NCBI RefSeq assembly: GCF_030704535.1 | Contig: NC_081817.1 | Span: forward strand, 2,061,001 to 2,125,000 | Origin: Vitis vinifera | Lineage: Eukaryota; Streptophyta; Magnoliopsida; Vitales; Vitaceae | Length of the DNA: 64,000 nucleotides | Reading direction: 5' to 3' | Shown here: piece after piece, positions 37,101 to 49,691 of the stretch | Layout: each line of letters starts with the position of its first letter | Position numbering within the stretch: position 1 is the stretch's first letter | Notes under the pieces: generated by a model | Told to the model about the DNA's origin: nothing | The model's database searches: none | What the model saw: only the letters and a program-made list of their open reading frames with translations | Translations under genes and position numbers: made by a program

Positions 37101-39814
37101 GATTTTCCAGGAACCTCATGAGATCTGGTAATACTAACTCCCTTATTTTCATTTGTGGTAGAAATTGAAGATACCTTGGTAGGAGGAGGGAGACTAGGGG
37201 CCAAAGAGGTCTCAGGTACAAGCCTTGGTGCCATATTGAGTGGTTCCGGAACAACACCCTTTAAGCATAAAAAATAAAATGAATGAGTCCAGATACAAAG
37301 TCAGAGGGCTTTCACGATGAAAAACAGAAAAAAGTATTTAAAAGTTGCAAAATTGGCATGCATGAATATCCTATTCTCCATGGAGGAAAATCAACTGCAC
37401 ATAAGAACAAAGAGGATTTTTTTTTTATAGGCAAGAACAAAGAAAGGAACTGCCAACAAGGCTTATAAGTTGAAAAGAAAAAGTGATAAATGTGATCATC
37501 AAACAGTTCCACCATGTAACCTTCATTGCAAGAGGGCTAAACAACCACGATTTTTTCCAAAACAACACACCAACCATTCCTTGGCCCCCAAGCGTATATT
37601 TTAAGAAGACCACAATTTTGTGAAAGTAATATTAGAAGACACTGATCAGTGCATCTTTAAAATTTATAATTTAGCACCTGTATAACATATAAAAAGCATA
37701 CGCAATGCAATCAATCCAACAGAAATCATTTTTTCTTAAGATTGCAATGGTCACAGAAAGTAATCTGGCCATATGAACCAGTCTCTTTACAAACATGTGG
37801 ATAAAATGGCAAATGTACTAAAAGCGTAAGTGCAGGTCACTGTGAACCCTTCGAGCAGTCAACATAACTCATTAACATGGAAAAGGGTAGAAATTCCATA
37901 TCTGAAAAAACAAAGCATCAGTATAGAAACGAGAGGTTGAATTCAATATCAGTAGCATGTCAACCCTTGTATAGCGTTTTTTATTATTGTGAAGAAGGTA
38001 TAGCAGAGAAACATGAAGATAAGTAACCAAATATTTTTTCTTATATGAATATACCAATAACTTGTGCAGTCTTTATCCTAATCCTTTCCATACGTATGTG
38101 CTAGATTTTCTTCCAGGACTTAACCCACTAACGAACTAAAATGTCAGTTGATCCAGCAACTATCAAGGGAAAGAACATCTGGAAGCATCCAATGAACGTG
38201 TTATATGCACCCCCCCTTCAAGTACCACCAATGGCACTCACAGTTCAGCACCATGGCTCAGAGTTAAAATGCACCAAAAGGCTAAGAGTTGCATTCAATT
38301 CTTTGATTGTTTTCAGATCCGGAGAACTTTGAATCATAAATTTCAATTACAAAAGAACAAAACTTAACCTGATATTTGGATTCATATTCTTGCTTTAACT
38401 TCTGTTTTTTTTTTTTTTTCAAATTGAATAGATAGCCAAGTTTGCCTAATTCTTCATCATTTAGAAAAACTATCATACTAATCATAAGCTTAACACCACT
38501 GGAAAACCACAATCCAAAGTAGCATATTAGTTAAACAACGGAAAAGAAGAGTGTTAAGTGAACTACATTTATTGGGTTTGATCTCTCCAAATTCTCCAAA
38601 TCTCTCTTTTTTATTTTGATAGGCAAACAATCTCTACCAATATTCATATGGGAGGATGCAGGTGGTTACACGGCAAGTTCAGTAAGGAAATTTGGAAGTA
38701 AATATGCACTCAACAGAACACCATTCCCAATATATTTAACAGTTAGGCCCACGAGAAAACCCCTAAAAAATTACAGACATACCATGACTACTATTAGCCT
38801 TCATTTTTATTGATTTAAATCGAAGAGAGAAATTAGTTCGCTGACTTATTTTCTGCTGTGTACAGTTTGCTATTTCTTCCTCGGCATGATGTAAACATTG
38901 AGCAAAATCCAAAATTCCAGGAAAATTAGTGCAAGAAAATACATTTTCCAATCTGTTCTGATGTTCAACATCCTCAAAGAAAAACATTCTAAAATCGTGA
39001 TTTATATCTTTTTTACATTTACTTTTGCACATAAAACGAACCTAAACTATAGCACCATATTTCCATACATTCCTATCAAACATAATTCTAATTCAAACAT
39101 AGAACAATAAATAAATTGAGATAATAAAAAATAAGGCAAAATTTGGAAACTCACATTCCCAATTGAACCACTCCCATTAGATGCGGCATCACCAAGCTCC
39201 TCACTCTCTTCCTTCTTCACACTTTTCTCATCAAAATTCACATTCTTAACTTCGTCAAAACCTCCCAAATCTTCTTCCTTGACTCTATCCTCGAACTTCC
39301 TCCTCTCTCTCCGCTCAACTCCATTCGATTCCTTCACATCCTCAACCCTATCCTCGAACCGCCTCCTCTCCCTCCTCTCCGTCGAAACCCTAATCCTCTT
39401 CTCACCGCCATCGCCCCTGTCCTCACTCTCCCCGCGCTCTTTCCTCTTATGCGAATGCGCCGAATCATGAGACCTCTCCCCCTCCCTCTCCCTCTTCACC
39501 TCTTCGTCGGCAGCCCTATCTCTACTGCCCTCCCTCTCGTGCGATCTCTCGCGCTTCGATCCCCGATCGGAGGATCGGTGGCGATCGGCGTCTCGGTGCT
39601 TGCTATCGTCTCTGGAAGAACGTTTCTCGCTTCGGTGCTTGTCGCCGCCGCCGCCGCTGTGGTGATGGCGGTGATCCTCATCGTCTTCCTTGGAACGGTG
39701 CTTGTGTTCTCGATTTTCGCGGCTGTCGCGATTATCACGATTGCGATCTCTGTGATCCTTGGTGGACTCCCTGTTTCGTCTGTTCGATTTCTCTTTCTCA
39801 GAAGACCTATCCAT
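34195..39814 (-). CDS. PRP3: U4/U6 snRNP protein PRP3
   Basis: Six exons on the minus strand join in frame: 39155-39814, 36974-37258, 36310-36783, 35891-36085, 35644-35804 and 34195-35068. They encode 882 residues. The N-terminus (about 1-200) is a highly charged RS/RD/RE-rich region starting MDRSSEKEKSNRR. A linker includes LDALAKAKKALQMQ and a block ALAGLTSMPNFEAVKRAQELAAKMGF. The conserved PRP3 domain (about 474-715) includes NPHFDSRMGIDKNKLLRPKR, IPEVEWWDVPFL and LTKREQKKLRTQRRLAREKD. The C-terminal DUF1115 domain (about 735-880) ends GVGHYWDLAVNFSGDQI. PRP3 stabilises the U4/U6 duplex in the tri-snRNP. Its Arabidopsis counterpart RDM16 also affects RNA-directed DNA methylation. The start is the first ATG (39812-39814). 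All exon phases agree and nothing is broken. Confidence 0.96.
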
Positions 39815-40658
39815 TCTAGGGTTTCGCAGGGACACACTCTCCAGAGCGAGAGCTCTTTCTCCCACTCTATGGAAGCCCCTTAAAAAATGGAAATTCTCAA
39901 AGATAATTTGCTGAAATACTTTTAAATCGCCGGGTGCGGGATATATCCTATAATTATAATTTTCTTAATGAAAGTTGGTGGCTCTTGTAATTATAAATTT
40001 CATTTCCAAATATTACTCATTTGATGAAAACCAATAATTGGATTCTAATTTATGCATATAATCTGGTAGCAGGCTGCTCCAAACCTCCTCAAAATAGTCC
40101 TTCAAATCCCTCAAATATGCTCTGAATATAAAAAAAAATTAGAAATTAATGCCATAAAAATAAAAAACGGTATATTAGATTGAATTTAAAAAAGAAAAAA
40201 GAAAAACATCAATTGTGGTTATTTATTTTTATTTAGTTTTAAATATAATTTAAAATTAAATAATAATTAATAATACTCAGTATTTGTTTTCATAATATTT
40301 TTTTCTATTAAACATTAAAAAAACAAAATATTATTTTTTTTATTTAGTTAAAAATTTATAATAATTCATAAAAAAAAAAAAAAAAAAACTTAAAGTACGA
40401 AAACTTTTAACAAAAAGTCAAAAAAAACAAACACAATCAATAATTCCAACAATTTTAATTAAAACAAATTATCATAAATCAAATTGAAAAAAAAATATCT
40501 TTATGATTATGATACTATGATACAAGCTTAATCCAAATTTATTAAAGTTTATATTTTTTTAATTGTGTTATCATGTCTAATTAAATTTGTCATTATTCAA
40601 GATATATGAATAAAGGAATTTAATGTCTTTATAATAAGATTTTAAATTTAAATTTAAA

Positions 40659-40664
<6 letters not shown>

Positions 40665-40693
<29 letters not shown>
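40665..40693. repeat. TA microsatellite
   Basis: An alternating T/A run of about 29 bases lies in AT-rich intergenic DNA. Confidence 0.9.
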
Positions 40694-40697
<4 letters not shown>

Positions 40698-41439
40698 AAT
40701 TCATTAAAAAAATACTAAATTCTAATAAATTTGTGAATTTAGCCATATGTTATAAAAGAGTATCGTTTTTAGAAAAAAAAAATTGATATATTTTAGAATA
40801 ATCATTGATTTGTAAAAAAAAAAAAAATTAGTAGTTTGTTATTGTAAATGAGCAAAGCAATCAAGAAAATAAAAATGCTCTTCTAAATTAAAATAATAGG
40901 GATAAGAAGCTTTAAAAGATGGCAAAGCGGAAAAGATGAGACGTAATAAAAATAACAATTATTGGCCAAAATAGGCATGCAAACGGCTAGCTTGGCTGCT
41001 TGGCATTCTTGGCTTTTGTTTCCGCCGGCTCAACCCGCACTAACCACATTAGGCTGCCCTTTGAGCCGGGTTAGGAAATTAACCCTTAACCCAGATTGAA
41101 CTCTCCTCAATGATACCGGTTCAAACCCAGCCCTCGAGCTCGAAGGATCGGCCCAGGCCTAGATGCGGACCAGACAAAATTTGACCCTAAAGTCTTGGGC
41201 GGGTCCAGAGTGAACATTGGGCCTCTGGCCCAAATTTACATCGTCAAATGATTTAGATCCAAAATCCTCCTCAAATGCCCCTGACTAGGTGATATTTTTA
41301 GGCTCCAATGAGATCATAGGGCCAGCCCATCTAGGGGTGTGAAAAGCGTGGTTCATTCGATTTTTATTTTTATTTTTTTATAAATATTGTTAATTTATAT
41401 CTGAATCAAAATTGAGTAGATTCTAGAAACTACTTTTAA

Positions 41440-41765
41440 TTTTTTTAATAATTTAAATTTTTTAGCATTTAAGTGTTAGAAACGTTTTCTAAAATTACTC
41501 TCAAACACACTTTAAGAGTGTTTGATAGTAATTTTAAGAAACGTTTTTAAATTTTTTAACACTTAAAAAGTTTTATAATTCAAATATTAGAAAGATTAAA
41601 AACATTTTATAAAATCACTAGCAAACGTACTCTAAGAGTTCGTTTAATAATAATTATTAGAAACGTTTTTAAACTTTCTAACACTTCAAAATTTTGATTA
41701 TTCAAATATTGGAAAAATTAAAATGTTTTCTAAAATTACAGCCAACGTACACTCTAAGATGATTT
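41440..41765. repeat. Internally repeated, partly palindromic repeat block
   Basis: The phrase AGAAACGTTTT recurs about three times, and CAAATATTAGAAA/CAAATATTGGAAA and TCTAAGA recur with a spacing of about 130 bp. Around 41500 the sequence is palindromic (AAAATTACTCTCAAACAC mirrored by GTGTTTGATAGTAATTTT). This is typical of nested or tandem MITE copies. Confidence 0.6.
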
Positions 41766-43001
41766 AATTTGATTAGATATAAGTTAATTTAGGTCTTAAA
41801 ATCTAATTTGTTTTTAAAACTAATTGACATTAAGTTGGATTTGAATTCTAAACTACAATAAATGCATTTAAAAACTAATTTGATCATAATCTAAGAACAA
41901 TGAATTATTTTAATAGAGTAAAAAAAAATTATTAAACATTGAACAATGAACATTTATATACCTAAGATTGTCATTTGGTTCAATTTTTATCGATTAGGAA
42001 ATAATAAAATTAAAAACCAATTGGACAAAGTTGGTTTCCAGAATTATCAACCAAATGGATCTTTATAGTTATTAAAGATTAAACAAATACAATCAATTGT
42101 AATTGGTTTGGATTGGTTTTACATTTTTTTTTTGCACCTTTACTCGAAACATGATGAACATAAAAAGCCATTGTTTGACAATTATATTTTAAAAATGATT
42201 TTTTATTTTTTAAAAATAAAAAAAAATATTTTTAATAAATATTCTTAAAAATAAATTTTAAAAATGGTATCTTGACGATTTCTTTTGTATATTTAAAAAA
42301 AAAAAAAAAGATAAATCATTTTTTGAAGAGTATAATAACATTCTCTTTCTTACAATAGATTTGAAATTATTTTTAACATGGATTAAATTTAAACTACCCT
42401 CCTCTTGTCAAAAATGTCTCATTCAAATCTCCCCAATGAGACCGGACTCCGGAGACATGTGCATTTATGACCAATCGTCTTAGGTTAAGGTCAACATCAC
42501 AACTCCACAACCCATGGAAACCACATCATGGCCTTATAATGACTTTCCATTTGCTGCACTTGCTTCACCCGCCCTGAAAGGGATGGCTTCCAACCCTTGA
42601 ATTACATAGTCTAAAAATGCATGGAAAACACACCAATCTAACAGGAAGTATACGGATATAATTAAGGAGAAGCCTTCTCACCAAACAAACAGAACCAAAA
42701 AAGTGAAAACCCTGCAGACTGATACTACAATATGTGAAAAAGCACTATCCTGTTCTGTATTACTAGTGATGACTCACAATCTCAAGCAAATCAACCATGG
42801 AAATTTCAAGGTACAAATACAAAAATTGAGATGCTATGTGTAAATCAAAAGGGCCAAGGGAACAGGCTTGAATCCTCACCCCTGCTGTACAAAATAGATT
42901 TCACCTTACTTGCTGGAAACTTGATTCAGGAGAATTCCGCAGAGAAGGCCAATCTGGCCTTATGTTTCGCCTTCGAATGGAGGAATGGAAGCATGTTTGG
43001 T

Positions 43002-45488
43002 TCATCTCATGTCGGCTTTAACCAGCTCAGAGAATACTGCACTCATTGAAATACCAGCAATGTCGTCTATGCTTCCCATGCTGAAGTGTGCAGTAGAAAA
43101 ACCAGATGGCAAGCGATTGATGCTTCCAGCTTCTTGGCTCATCTCACCGCCATTGACATTTGATCTTTCACCACTCACTTGAAGTTGTAAGGCATATTCC
43201 AAGTTCCATAAGACGTCTCCCATTGCGGGTCGATCGCTGCCATATTCTGCCAAGCATTTCTCAGCTGTCTCCCCAAACTTCTTCAAAGAATCTGGTTTTA
43301 TTTTACCAGCAAGCCGGGGATCTATGATTTCCTCCAACTGGCCTTTCCTCTGCCATTTCATGGCCCATTCAACTAAATTCACCTCTTCCCTGGGAAGGGA
43401 GGGATCAATAACAGGCCTTCCACAAAGGACTTCAAACATGACCACACCTAAGGAGTATACATCGGATTTCTCTGTGAGTTGTTGCCTAGTTAAATACTCT
43501 GGGTCGAGATATCCAAAGCTTCCTTTCACTGCAGTACTGACATGAGTCTCATCGATCTCGGGACCAATTTTTGAAAGCCCAAAATCTGCAACTTTGGCCA
43601 TGAGATTTTCATCTAGTAGAATGTTGGCAGACTTAACATCACGGTGAATAATCGCCTTTGCAGTACCAGTATGAAGATAGTGAAGTCCTCTTGCTGATCC
43701 AATGCAGATCTCAAGCCTCTGTTTCCAACTCAAGGCAGGCAAATCTGAGCCATATAGATGGTTCTTGAGGGTGCCATTCTCCATATACTCGTAAATAATT
43801 ATCATCTCCTTTCTTTCATCACAGTATCCAATCAAAGACACCAAATGACGGTGACGAAACTGAGACAGCATTTCAATTTCGGTCCGAAATTCTGCAAGAC
43901 CTTGTCGGGATTGAGCAAGTCCCCTCTTTACTGCCACCTTTGTTTCATCTCCCAGAGTTCCCTTGTAGACCTTCCCAAAACCACCAACTCCAAGGACCAT
44001 ATTTTCACTGAAATTATCTGTAGCCTGTTGAATTGCCACAAAAGGGAAGCGGTACCCAATTTTCGAGACGGAGAAAATAGCACTTCCATCCATGTTCCTA
44101 CTACGCAAATTCCCTCCTCCATTCTCGCCAAACCGATCCTGCACTGAATGCCCGACATGTGATAGTTTTCTTCTTCTTCTACACAGCAGGAAGAGAACTA
44201 AAGCTAAAACCGCAACAGTACACAGCACCCCACCGGCTAAGCCCACCATAACCCAGACTTTAACCTTGGAGCTTGTCTTTGAAGACTTAACTTCAGAGTC
44301 CAAGACATCAAGACTGCCCTTCGAATTATTCATTTTCATGATCTCCAGACCATTGAGAATGGCCATTGTTCGACGCGAATCCACCGTCGATCGGCCAATG
44401 CTTACATTGAGGGCCCGGCTATCGCCCATCTTTATGATGACGTCCATGTAATATGGGGCACCCAAAATGTTTGATGTCCTATTACTAAGATCGAAATCCG
44501 TAACAACAGCCAAGGCGTTGATATAAACATTGAAAAAGAGCATCTTTGGAGATGAACTCACTATATCACAAAAATGGAACCGAACCAGATACTCAAATTC
44601 AGGATCAACATCAAAAAGCCAAGTGACATTAACCATGATTCTGGGATCAGAGTCATCATTTATCGTTGTTGCAGTGCCATAGACCGAACGCGGAGCAGTA
44701 TCCTGAGTCGGCCCCCCACTCGTGTAATTGACTTTATCCTCCTTCGACACAAAGGTGCCAAGATTATTGTGTTTCAAATAACTGTAATCCGAAATCCAAA
44801 GTCTCCATAAGGTATCATTTTGGGGAAAGACTGTTTGGTTGCCCATATTCACCCTGATTACAGTCTCTAACGCCTGCTTCTCCAGATTCTGGTAACTGCC
44901 AGGCTGGTGGACCACTGAAGCTCCATCAGGGATGAGGCCATCAGGGAGCGAAAGAACTTCCAGAGCATTCACAAAGGCAAACGAATTGGCAGAAGGGGTA
45001 AAGGTGAGCACCAGAGGCCCTGAAGATATATTCAAAGAGTATTCCTTAACCTCTGCGTCATTCTGGGGCTGGTATTCTCTGATGAGAGTGAAATTTTTTA
45101 CAGAAACCGAGAATTTCGCGGCGCTCAGATTGAATTCTTGGTAAACAAACGGAAAGAAATGGAGGCGAATCCAGTGCCATCCAGGGGCCTTGATTGAAAA
45201 CGTGTAGTGGGTTGTTTCATTGAGAATTCGAGCAGTTTGATACAGAGATGAATCGTAGTTGGAAGAGATGGTATTAGAGTTTGTGCTGGCGAAAAGGCGT
45301 TCTGGGGTTGAGACGGTGTAGGAATCAGAGTTATCAGACGCAAAAGTGCGATTACCCACAGAAGTATTTTTGGAGGATCCACAATCTATCAGATAGTTGT
45401 CTGTAGGATCAAATCCTAATGAAACATACATCAAACAGAAGATGGACGAAACCCAGAAGAGCAAATCAAATTTTCCAACAGTCATCAT
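43002..45488 (-). CDS. CrRLK1L receptor-like kinase, HERK1-like
   Basis: An intronless frame of 828 residues from ATG 45486-45488. A signal peptide spans about 1-25 (FDLLFWVSSIFCLMYVSLG). The malectin-like ectodomain (about 28-385) starts DPTDNYLIDCGSS and has many N-glycosylation sites. A transmembrane helix (about 411-435) is followed by an RRRRK stop-transfer. The kinase domain has glycine loop LGVGGFG (499-505), catalytic K521, HRD (615-617), DFG (635-637) and activation segment STAVKGSFGYLDPEY. The tail SIDDIAGISMSAVFSELVK and the phrase GLEIMKMNNSKGSL are close to Arabidopsis HERK1. This family senses cell-wall state and RALF peptides at the plasma membrane and controls growth. All kinase residues are intact. 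In-frame codons upstream of the chosen start contain no ATG. HERK1 orthology is inferred from memory of the family. Confidence 0.94.
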   Translation of the reverse strand: MMTVGKFDLLFWVSSIFCLMYVSLGFDPTDNYLIDCGSSKNTSVGNRTFASDNSDSYTVSTPERLFASTNSNTISSNYDSSLYQTARILNETTHYTFSIKAPGWHWIRLHFFPFVYQEFNLSAAKFSVSVKNFTLIREYQPQNDAEVKEYSLNISSGPLVLTFTPSANSFAFVNALEVLSLPDGLIPDGASVVHQPGSYQNLEKQALETVIRVNMGNQTVFPQNDTLWRLWISDYSYLKHNNLGTFVSKEDKVNYTSGGPTQDTAPRSVYGTATTINDDSDPRIMVNVTWLFDVDPEFEYLVRFHFCDIVSSSPKMLFFNVYINALAVVTDFDLSNRTSNILGAPYYMDVIIKMGDSRALNVSIGRSTVDSRRTMAILNGLEIMKMNNSKGSLDVLDSEVKSSKTSSKVKVWVMVGLAGGVLCTVAVLALVLFLLCRRRRKLSHVGHSVQDRFGENGGGNLRSRNMDGSAIFSVSKIGYRFPFVAIQQATDNFSENMVLGVGGFGKVYKGTLGDETKVAVKRGLAQSRQGLAEFRTEIEMLSQFRHRHLVSLIGYCDERKEMIIIYEYMENGTLKNHLYGSDLPALSWKQRLEICIGSARGLHYLHTGTAKAIIHRDVKSANILLDENLMAKVADFGLSKIGPEIDETHVSTAVKGSFGYLDPEYLTRQQLTEKSDVYSLGVVMFEVLCGRPVIDPSLPREEVNLVEWAMKWQRKGQLEEIIDPRLAGKIKPDSLKKFGETAEKCLAEYGSDRPAMGDVLWNLEYALQLQVSGERSNVNGGEMSQEAGSINRLPSGFSTAHFSMGSIDDIAGISMSAVFSELVKADMR

Positions 45489-48278
45489 GATGATAATAAG
45501 CAAGAACTCAAAAACAGAGATGGGATTCCAAAACAAAGCAGAAATTCTCTAACCCACCATCACGAAATCCCAACAAAAACGAAATCCAGAAGATGTATAA
45601 AAAAGTAGAAAAATATCACCTTTTGAGAAGGAATCCAAATGGAAAAAAACTGAGGAAAACCCCACTGCATGTAATGACTTCTTCACAACTTCCTAATAAA
45701 AAACCACAGGACTCTCAACACTCTCAGATCTTTTCTTCTAGTCTCATCTTATCCTACACTTTATCTGAAAAATCCAGAGTCTGGAGCGAGAAAAAGCACA
45801 GATGGGTCAAAGGTCTTCCCCACAGGGACGACAATACGGTTCAGGGGAACAGCTGTGCGGGTAGCTAAACCTTCTGTAAGGACAGAATAATTACGAACGT
45901 CAATTCGATGGTGATGTTTTCTTTGAATTCAAGAGAGGGAGAGATAAGCCGAGATTAGAGATCCACTGTGTGTCCCTCGTGGGCTTACAGGAGATAAAGG
46001 AAAGGAAGAAGGTTCCTCAGTGCTTCCCCGGTAATATTTGGTGACTAAGAATCGCATGTCATATACGCGTTTTCAGTACCAACCGTGGACCACGCCTGTG
46101 ACGGTGGGCAGCTTTTTGGTGTGAACGTCAATTTTTTTAATTGAGATGATTGGACTTTATGTTTGGGAGGCTTCATGAGTTCAATGGTCATGGCCACATG
46201 GCTTGAACGTTGGTTTGGGTTTTGGATTTTCTGCAAAGAGAGAAGGAATGGCATTTGAAAAATAATTTAGTGTCACTGTATATCTTTCTCACCACCCTTT
46301 TAAAAGTTGTCCACTTTAGGTAATTTCTCTATTTATATTTTACACGTGGCGTTCTTTTACATGTGTCATGTTGTTATTATTATTGTTATAGTCCCATAAA
46401 TTGGAACGATACATAGGAAACACCCTATCTTATGCAAAAATAATACACAATAAGAAAAAGTCTATGATTTATTTGATTAATTTATACCTCTTGTAAGAAT
46501 TATAATGTGACGTCACATATTGTTTGATCTTTGAAACGTTTTAAAAGTGGTCAAAAGTTAAAAGTAGAAAATACTCGCATACTAAAAAGGTGGTACGTAA
46601 GTCAAATTCATGGTGTGAGTTGTGAAGGCAAATAATTCAAATTCATGGTGTGAGTTGTGGGTATGCAAGGATGTCAAATCCATAAACAAGTAACACTTGT
46701 GTTGATAAAATCGAAGTTAATTTAATTGTTTTCAAAAATAAATTTTTATTTTTTAAAATAAAAAATTAAGAAAATATTTTGTTCTTAATAATGAAAAATA
46801 TGATATTTTTAAATAATATATTTTAATTATTTTTATTTATTTTTTATTTCAAAAAATAATTATATAAATATATAAAATAATTAAACATAAAAATAATTTT
46901 TAAAATATAAAAAATATTATAAATTTTTAAACAGATTTTTATTTTATAAAATATTAAAAAATAATTTTTAAAAATTATACTTAAAATTTATTTTTAAAAT
47001 TATTTTTAAAAATTATTACCACTTAAGTTATTTACACATTTTTCAAAAGGGACAGTGTGAAGTTCCTAAGAAAAAATTGTAAACTTCGAAACATTTCAAA
47101 ACATGAAAATTATTAAAGTGGACAATATCCACTTAATAAAAAAACATACGAGTCAATTGTGGGTCGTGGTTCATGAAGGACTAGGACGACTCCATAGGAT
47201 TTTTCTTCCTATTTTCTTTAGCATGTATTAGAAAAAACATCTATCAACTTACATTTAATAATTATTGATTTTTATTTTCATTTTCATTTATGATTTATTA
47301 TGTAAGCGGTTTGATTTTAAGTAGGAAAAAGAAATGTTGCGGTGTGGCGCCGGAGGATCCACCTCCATCAACCGTACCATGTCGTGTGAGTAAAACCGTA
47401 CCATGGGGTAATTATTGCCAACCTGGAATTTTAGTGGGGGCGCAGCCTGCAGCATTATATTAATAATGGGTCCCACAACGGTGTCCTCTTCTGACCGTTG
47501 ATGTAGATCTGAGTGAGACTCCGTGGACTATCACTGATTGTGTTTCTTGTACTCTCCGTTGGGTTGAAGCCAACCTGGCATTGGGCCCTTTATCAAGCAT
47601 CCAATGTAGGCAGTAGGCCACTGATGAGACCAAATCAGACAAGAGATTTTTTACTTTGAAAAAATATTTTTTTTTAAATATTATAGTTGAAATATTGTTT
47701 TAAATTTTATTTTAAATATAAAAAATTGAAATTTGAATTCCATTTATTTTTTGGGGAGATAGTAGTTTATTGAACATCTCACAACTTATTATAGAATTGA
47801 CAATAATTTTAATAATTTTTTTGAAAGGATAAAATTTTAAATACTTTATATAAGAAAAAACAAAGATGTACGAATATCAAAGAGTCCGAATTCAATTCAT
47901 CGCACTTGAGAGCCACCAAATTTAGTTGGGCCTATTAGTAGCTAGATGGAAAATGACATTTCTCCTCCTTTTCCTCATTTTTGGTAAGGGATGAGCTGAT
48001 GTGTAAATTTCAAATATATATATATGAATAAAATTATTTATATTAGAAAAATTGTGGATACAATTTAATTTAGTAATGGGTTACCTTTGGTTGCCGAGGA
48101 AAAATAAAAAGATAGAAAATAATGAAAAAAAAATAAGAAGGAAATAAAAAAAATTATTTTTATATGTTATTTTAAATTTGTTTAATTTATTTTTATTAAA
48201 AGTATAGATTTTTAATTAAATTTAATTTTTATTATTTATTTTTATTGTGAAATCAAATATAAAAAATTATTATTTTTA

Positions 48279-48548
48279 AGTTGTGTTTGGTTTTTAAAAA
48301 ATTTAAAGGAAAATATAGGGGAAAGAAAATTGAGAAGAAAACGAATAAAGAAAAAATGAAATAAAATAAAAAATAGATTTAAAATTAATAAATTAATTTT
48401 TATACGCCGTTTAAAATCTATTTTATTTATTTTAGCTCATATATATATAAATATTAACTAATTTAAAAATTTATAAGTTGCTTAGTAGTTTTAATAATAT
48501 TATTATTTTTAATTTTTTTTAATATTTTTTTAGAATTAAACATAATGT
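48279..48548. mobile_element. MITE-like AT-rich element
   Basis: The left end AGTTGTGTTTGGTTTTT and the right end (reverse complement ACATTATGTTTAATTCT) resemble the ends at 28213-28492, and the interior is A/T-rich with GGGGAAAGAAAA-type phrases. A target duplication is not clear. Confidence 0.4.
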
Positions 48549-49136
48549 TAATATTTTTTTTTGGTTAATTTAGTATTTTACTCTTACGTAACTTGTTCTA
48601 TGATGATTTTGTTAAACTTTGAGGAAGTGAAAAGTAAAGTTTGATCGAGAGCTTGAACTTTGAGAAAAGTGAGAAACACGTGCTTTCTTGGACTGACATA
48701 AATGTCTTGTGAAACAATTTTTCTCTTTGTGAAGTCTTTTTCAAGTGAAGCCATTTTCTCCCTCTTCCTCCATTCTAGGAAGCCACCTCTATTTATATAC
48801 ATTAAATTTGAAATTATCAATATTTGATTGTTTAATTCAAATAATTTGACGTATTGATTTTAACAATTTGTCTCATTCTTTTTTTAAATTTATTAATAAG
48901 AAAATATTTCTTCATAATTTCACTGTAACTTTAGTTGTAGAATTTATTTTATCTATTTAGAAAATTTGTTAATAAAAATTATCTCTAATTCCCTTTTGAT
49001 TTTAATTATTTAATTTTTAAAAACTTGATTTTGTATCCTTCCAAATTTTGCCACATATTATCGACTAATTCATCATGAAAATGTGTTTAGCAATTATATT
49101 ATGTACAAATTTCATATAAAAAACTTTTGAACCTAA

Positions 49137-49253
49137 TTTGAGCACTTATAAATCATCCTATTGTTCAAACTTTTCGATTTTTAATACGCGCTGATAATAG
49201 AACTCTTAAACCTCATTTGAGCACTTATAAATCATCCTATTGTTCAAACTTTT
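49137..49253. repeat. Direct repeat, period 79 bp
   Basis: TTTGAGCACTTATAAATCAT followed by CCTATTGTTCAAACTTTT occurs at 49137 and again at 49216. The repeated 38-bp core is essentially identical and the intervening sequence is partly similar. Confidence 0.8.
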
Positions 49254-49691
49254 TTATTTTAAGTATGTGTTGAGTATAGTTATACCCAAAATTACAAACC
49301 TTATTCATTGTATCTTGAGACTACTTACTTTTTCTATTGTATTAATATTTGTTAAGCTAGTTCTTAAATCATCTTGATTCAAAATTCATTATACTCTTTG
49401 AGAGAGTTATTATTTTAAAGAGAGATTCTAAGATGATGTTTAATAAAAATTAATACTCATTATTTAATAATTTAAGTTAAATTATTTTCAAGTTATTGAA
49501 TTAAAGCTTATTAGTTATTTTTACTTTTAAGTGTTAAGGTTATTAGTAAACTTAAAGTTCACTTCACTCTTCCATTTCATCATTTAGTATTAGTATCAAA
49601 TGTCTATTTCATTCCTTTCATATGAATAAAGCCACCAAACATATCGTATGAATCAAAATAACATAAATTGAAAGGAAATGCTTAGAAGTGT

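Larger units (their letters stand above)
39900..43001. other. Spacer between PRP3 and the receptor kinase gene
   Basis: No gene is recognised. The stretch has an AT-rich part with a TA microsatellite (40665-40693), a GC-richer block (about 41000-41340) and a repeat region (about 41440-41765). The last few hundred bases should hold the 3' UTR of the receptor kinase gene. Confidence 0.5.
45490..49690. other. Upstream region of the receptor kinase gene and AT-rich spacer
   Basis: Bases about 45500-46050 probably hold the promoter and 5' UTR of the minus-strand kinase gene. From 46250 the DNA is AT-rich and shows short direct duplications (35-bp period at 46603, 79-bp period at 49137) and a MITE-like segment at 48279-48548. 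No coding gene is recognised. The last 100 bp or so are the 3' flank of malectin-like copy A, split off by the CACTA element. Confidence 0.45.

Noticed and set aside
39449-39883. 144-codon plus-strand frame rich in hydrophobic residues, resembling a membrane protein
   Set aside because: It is the antisense shadow of the arginine/glutamate-rich first exon of PRP3. Reverse-complement codons of charged residues give Leu, Ser, Val and Ala.
45489-45536. Longer N-terminus of the receptor kinase (16 extra residues)
   Set aside because: The upstream in-frame codons contain no ATG. The ATG at 45488 gives a standard signal peptide.
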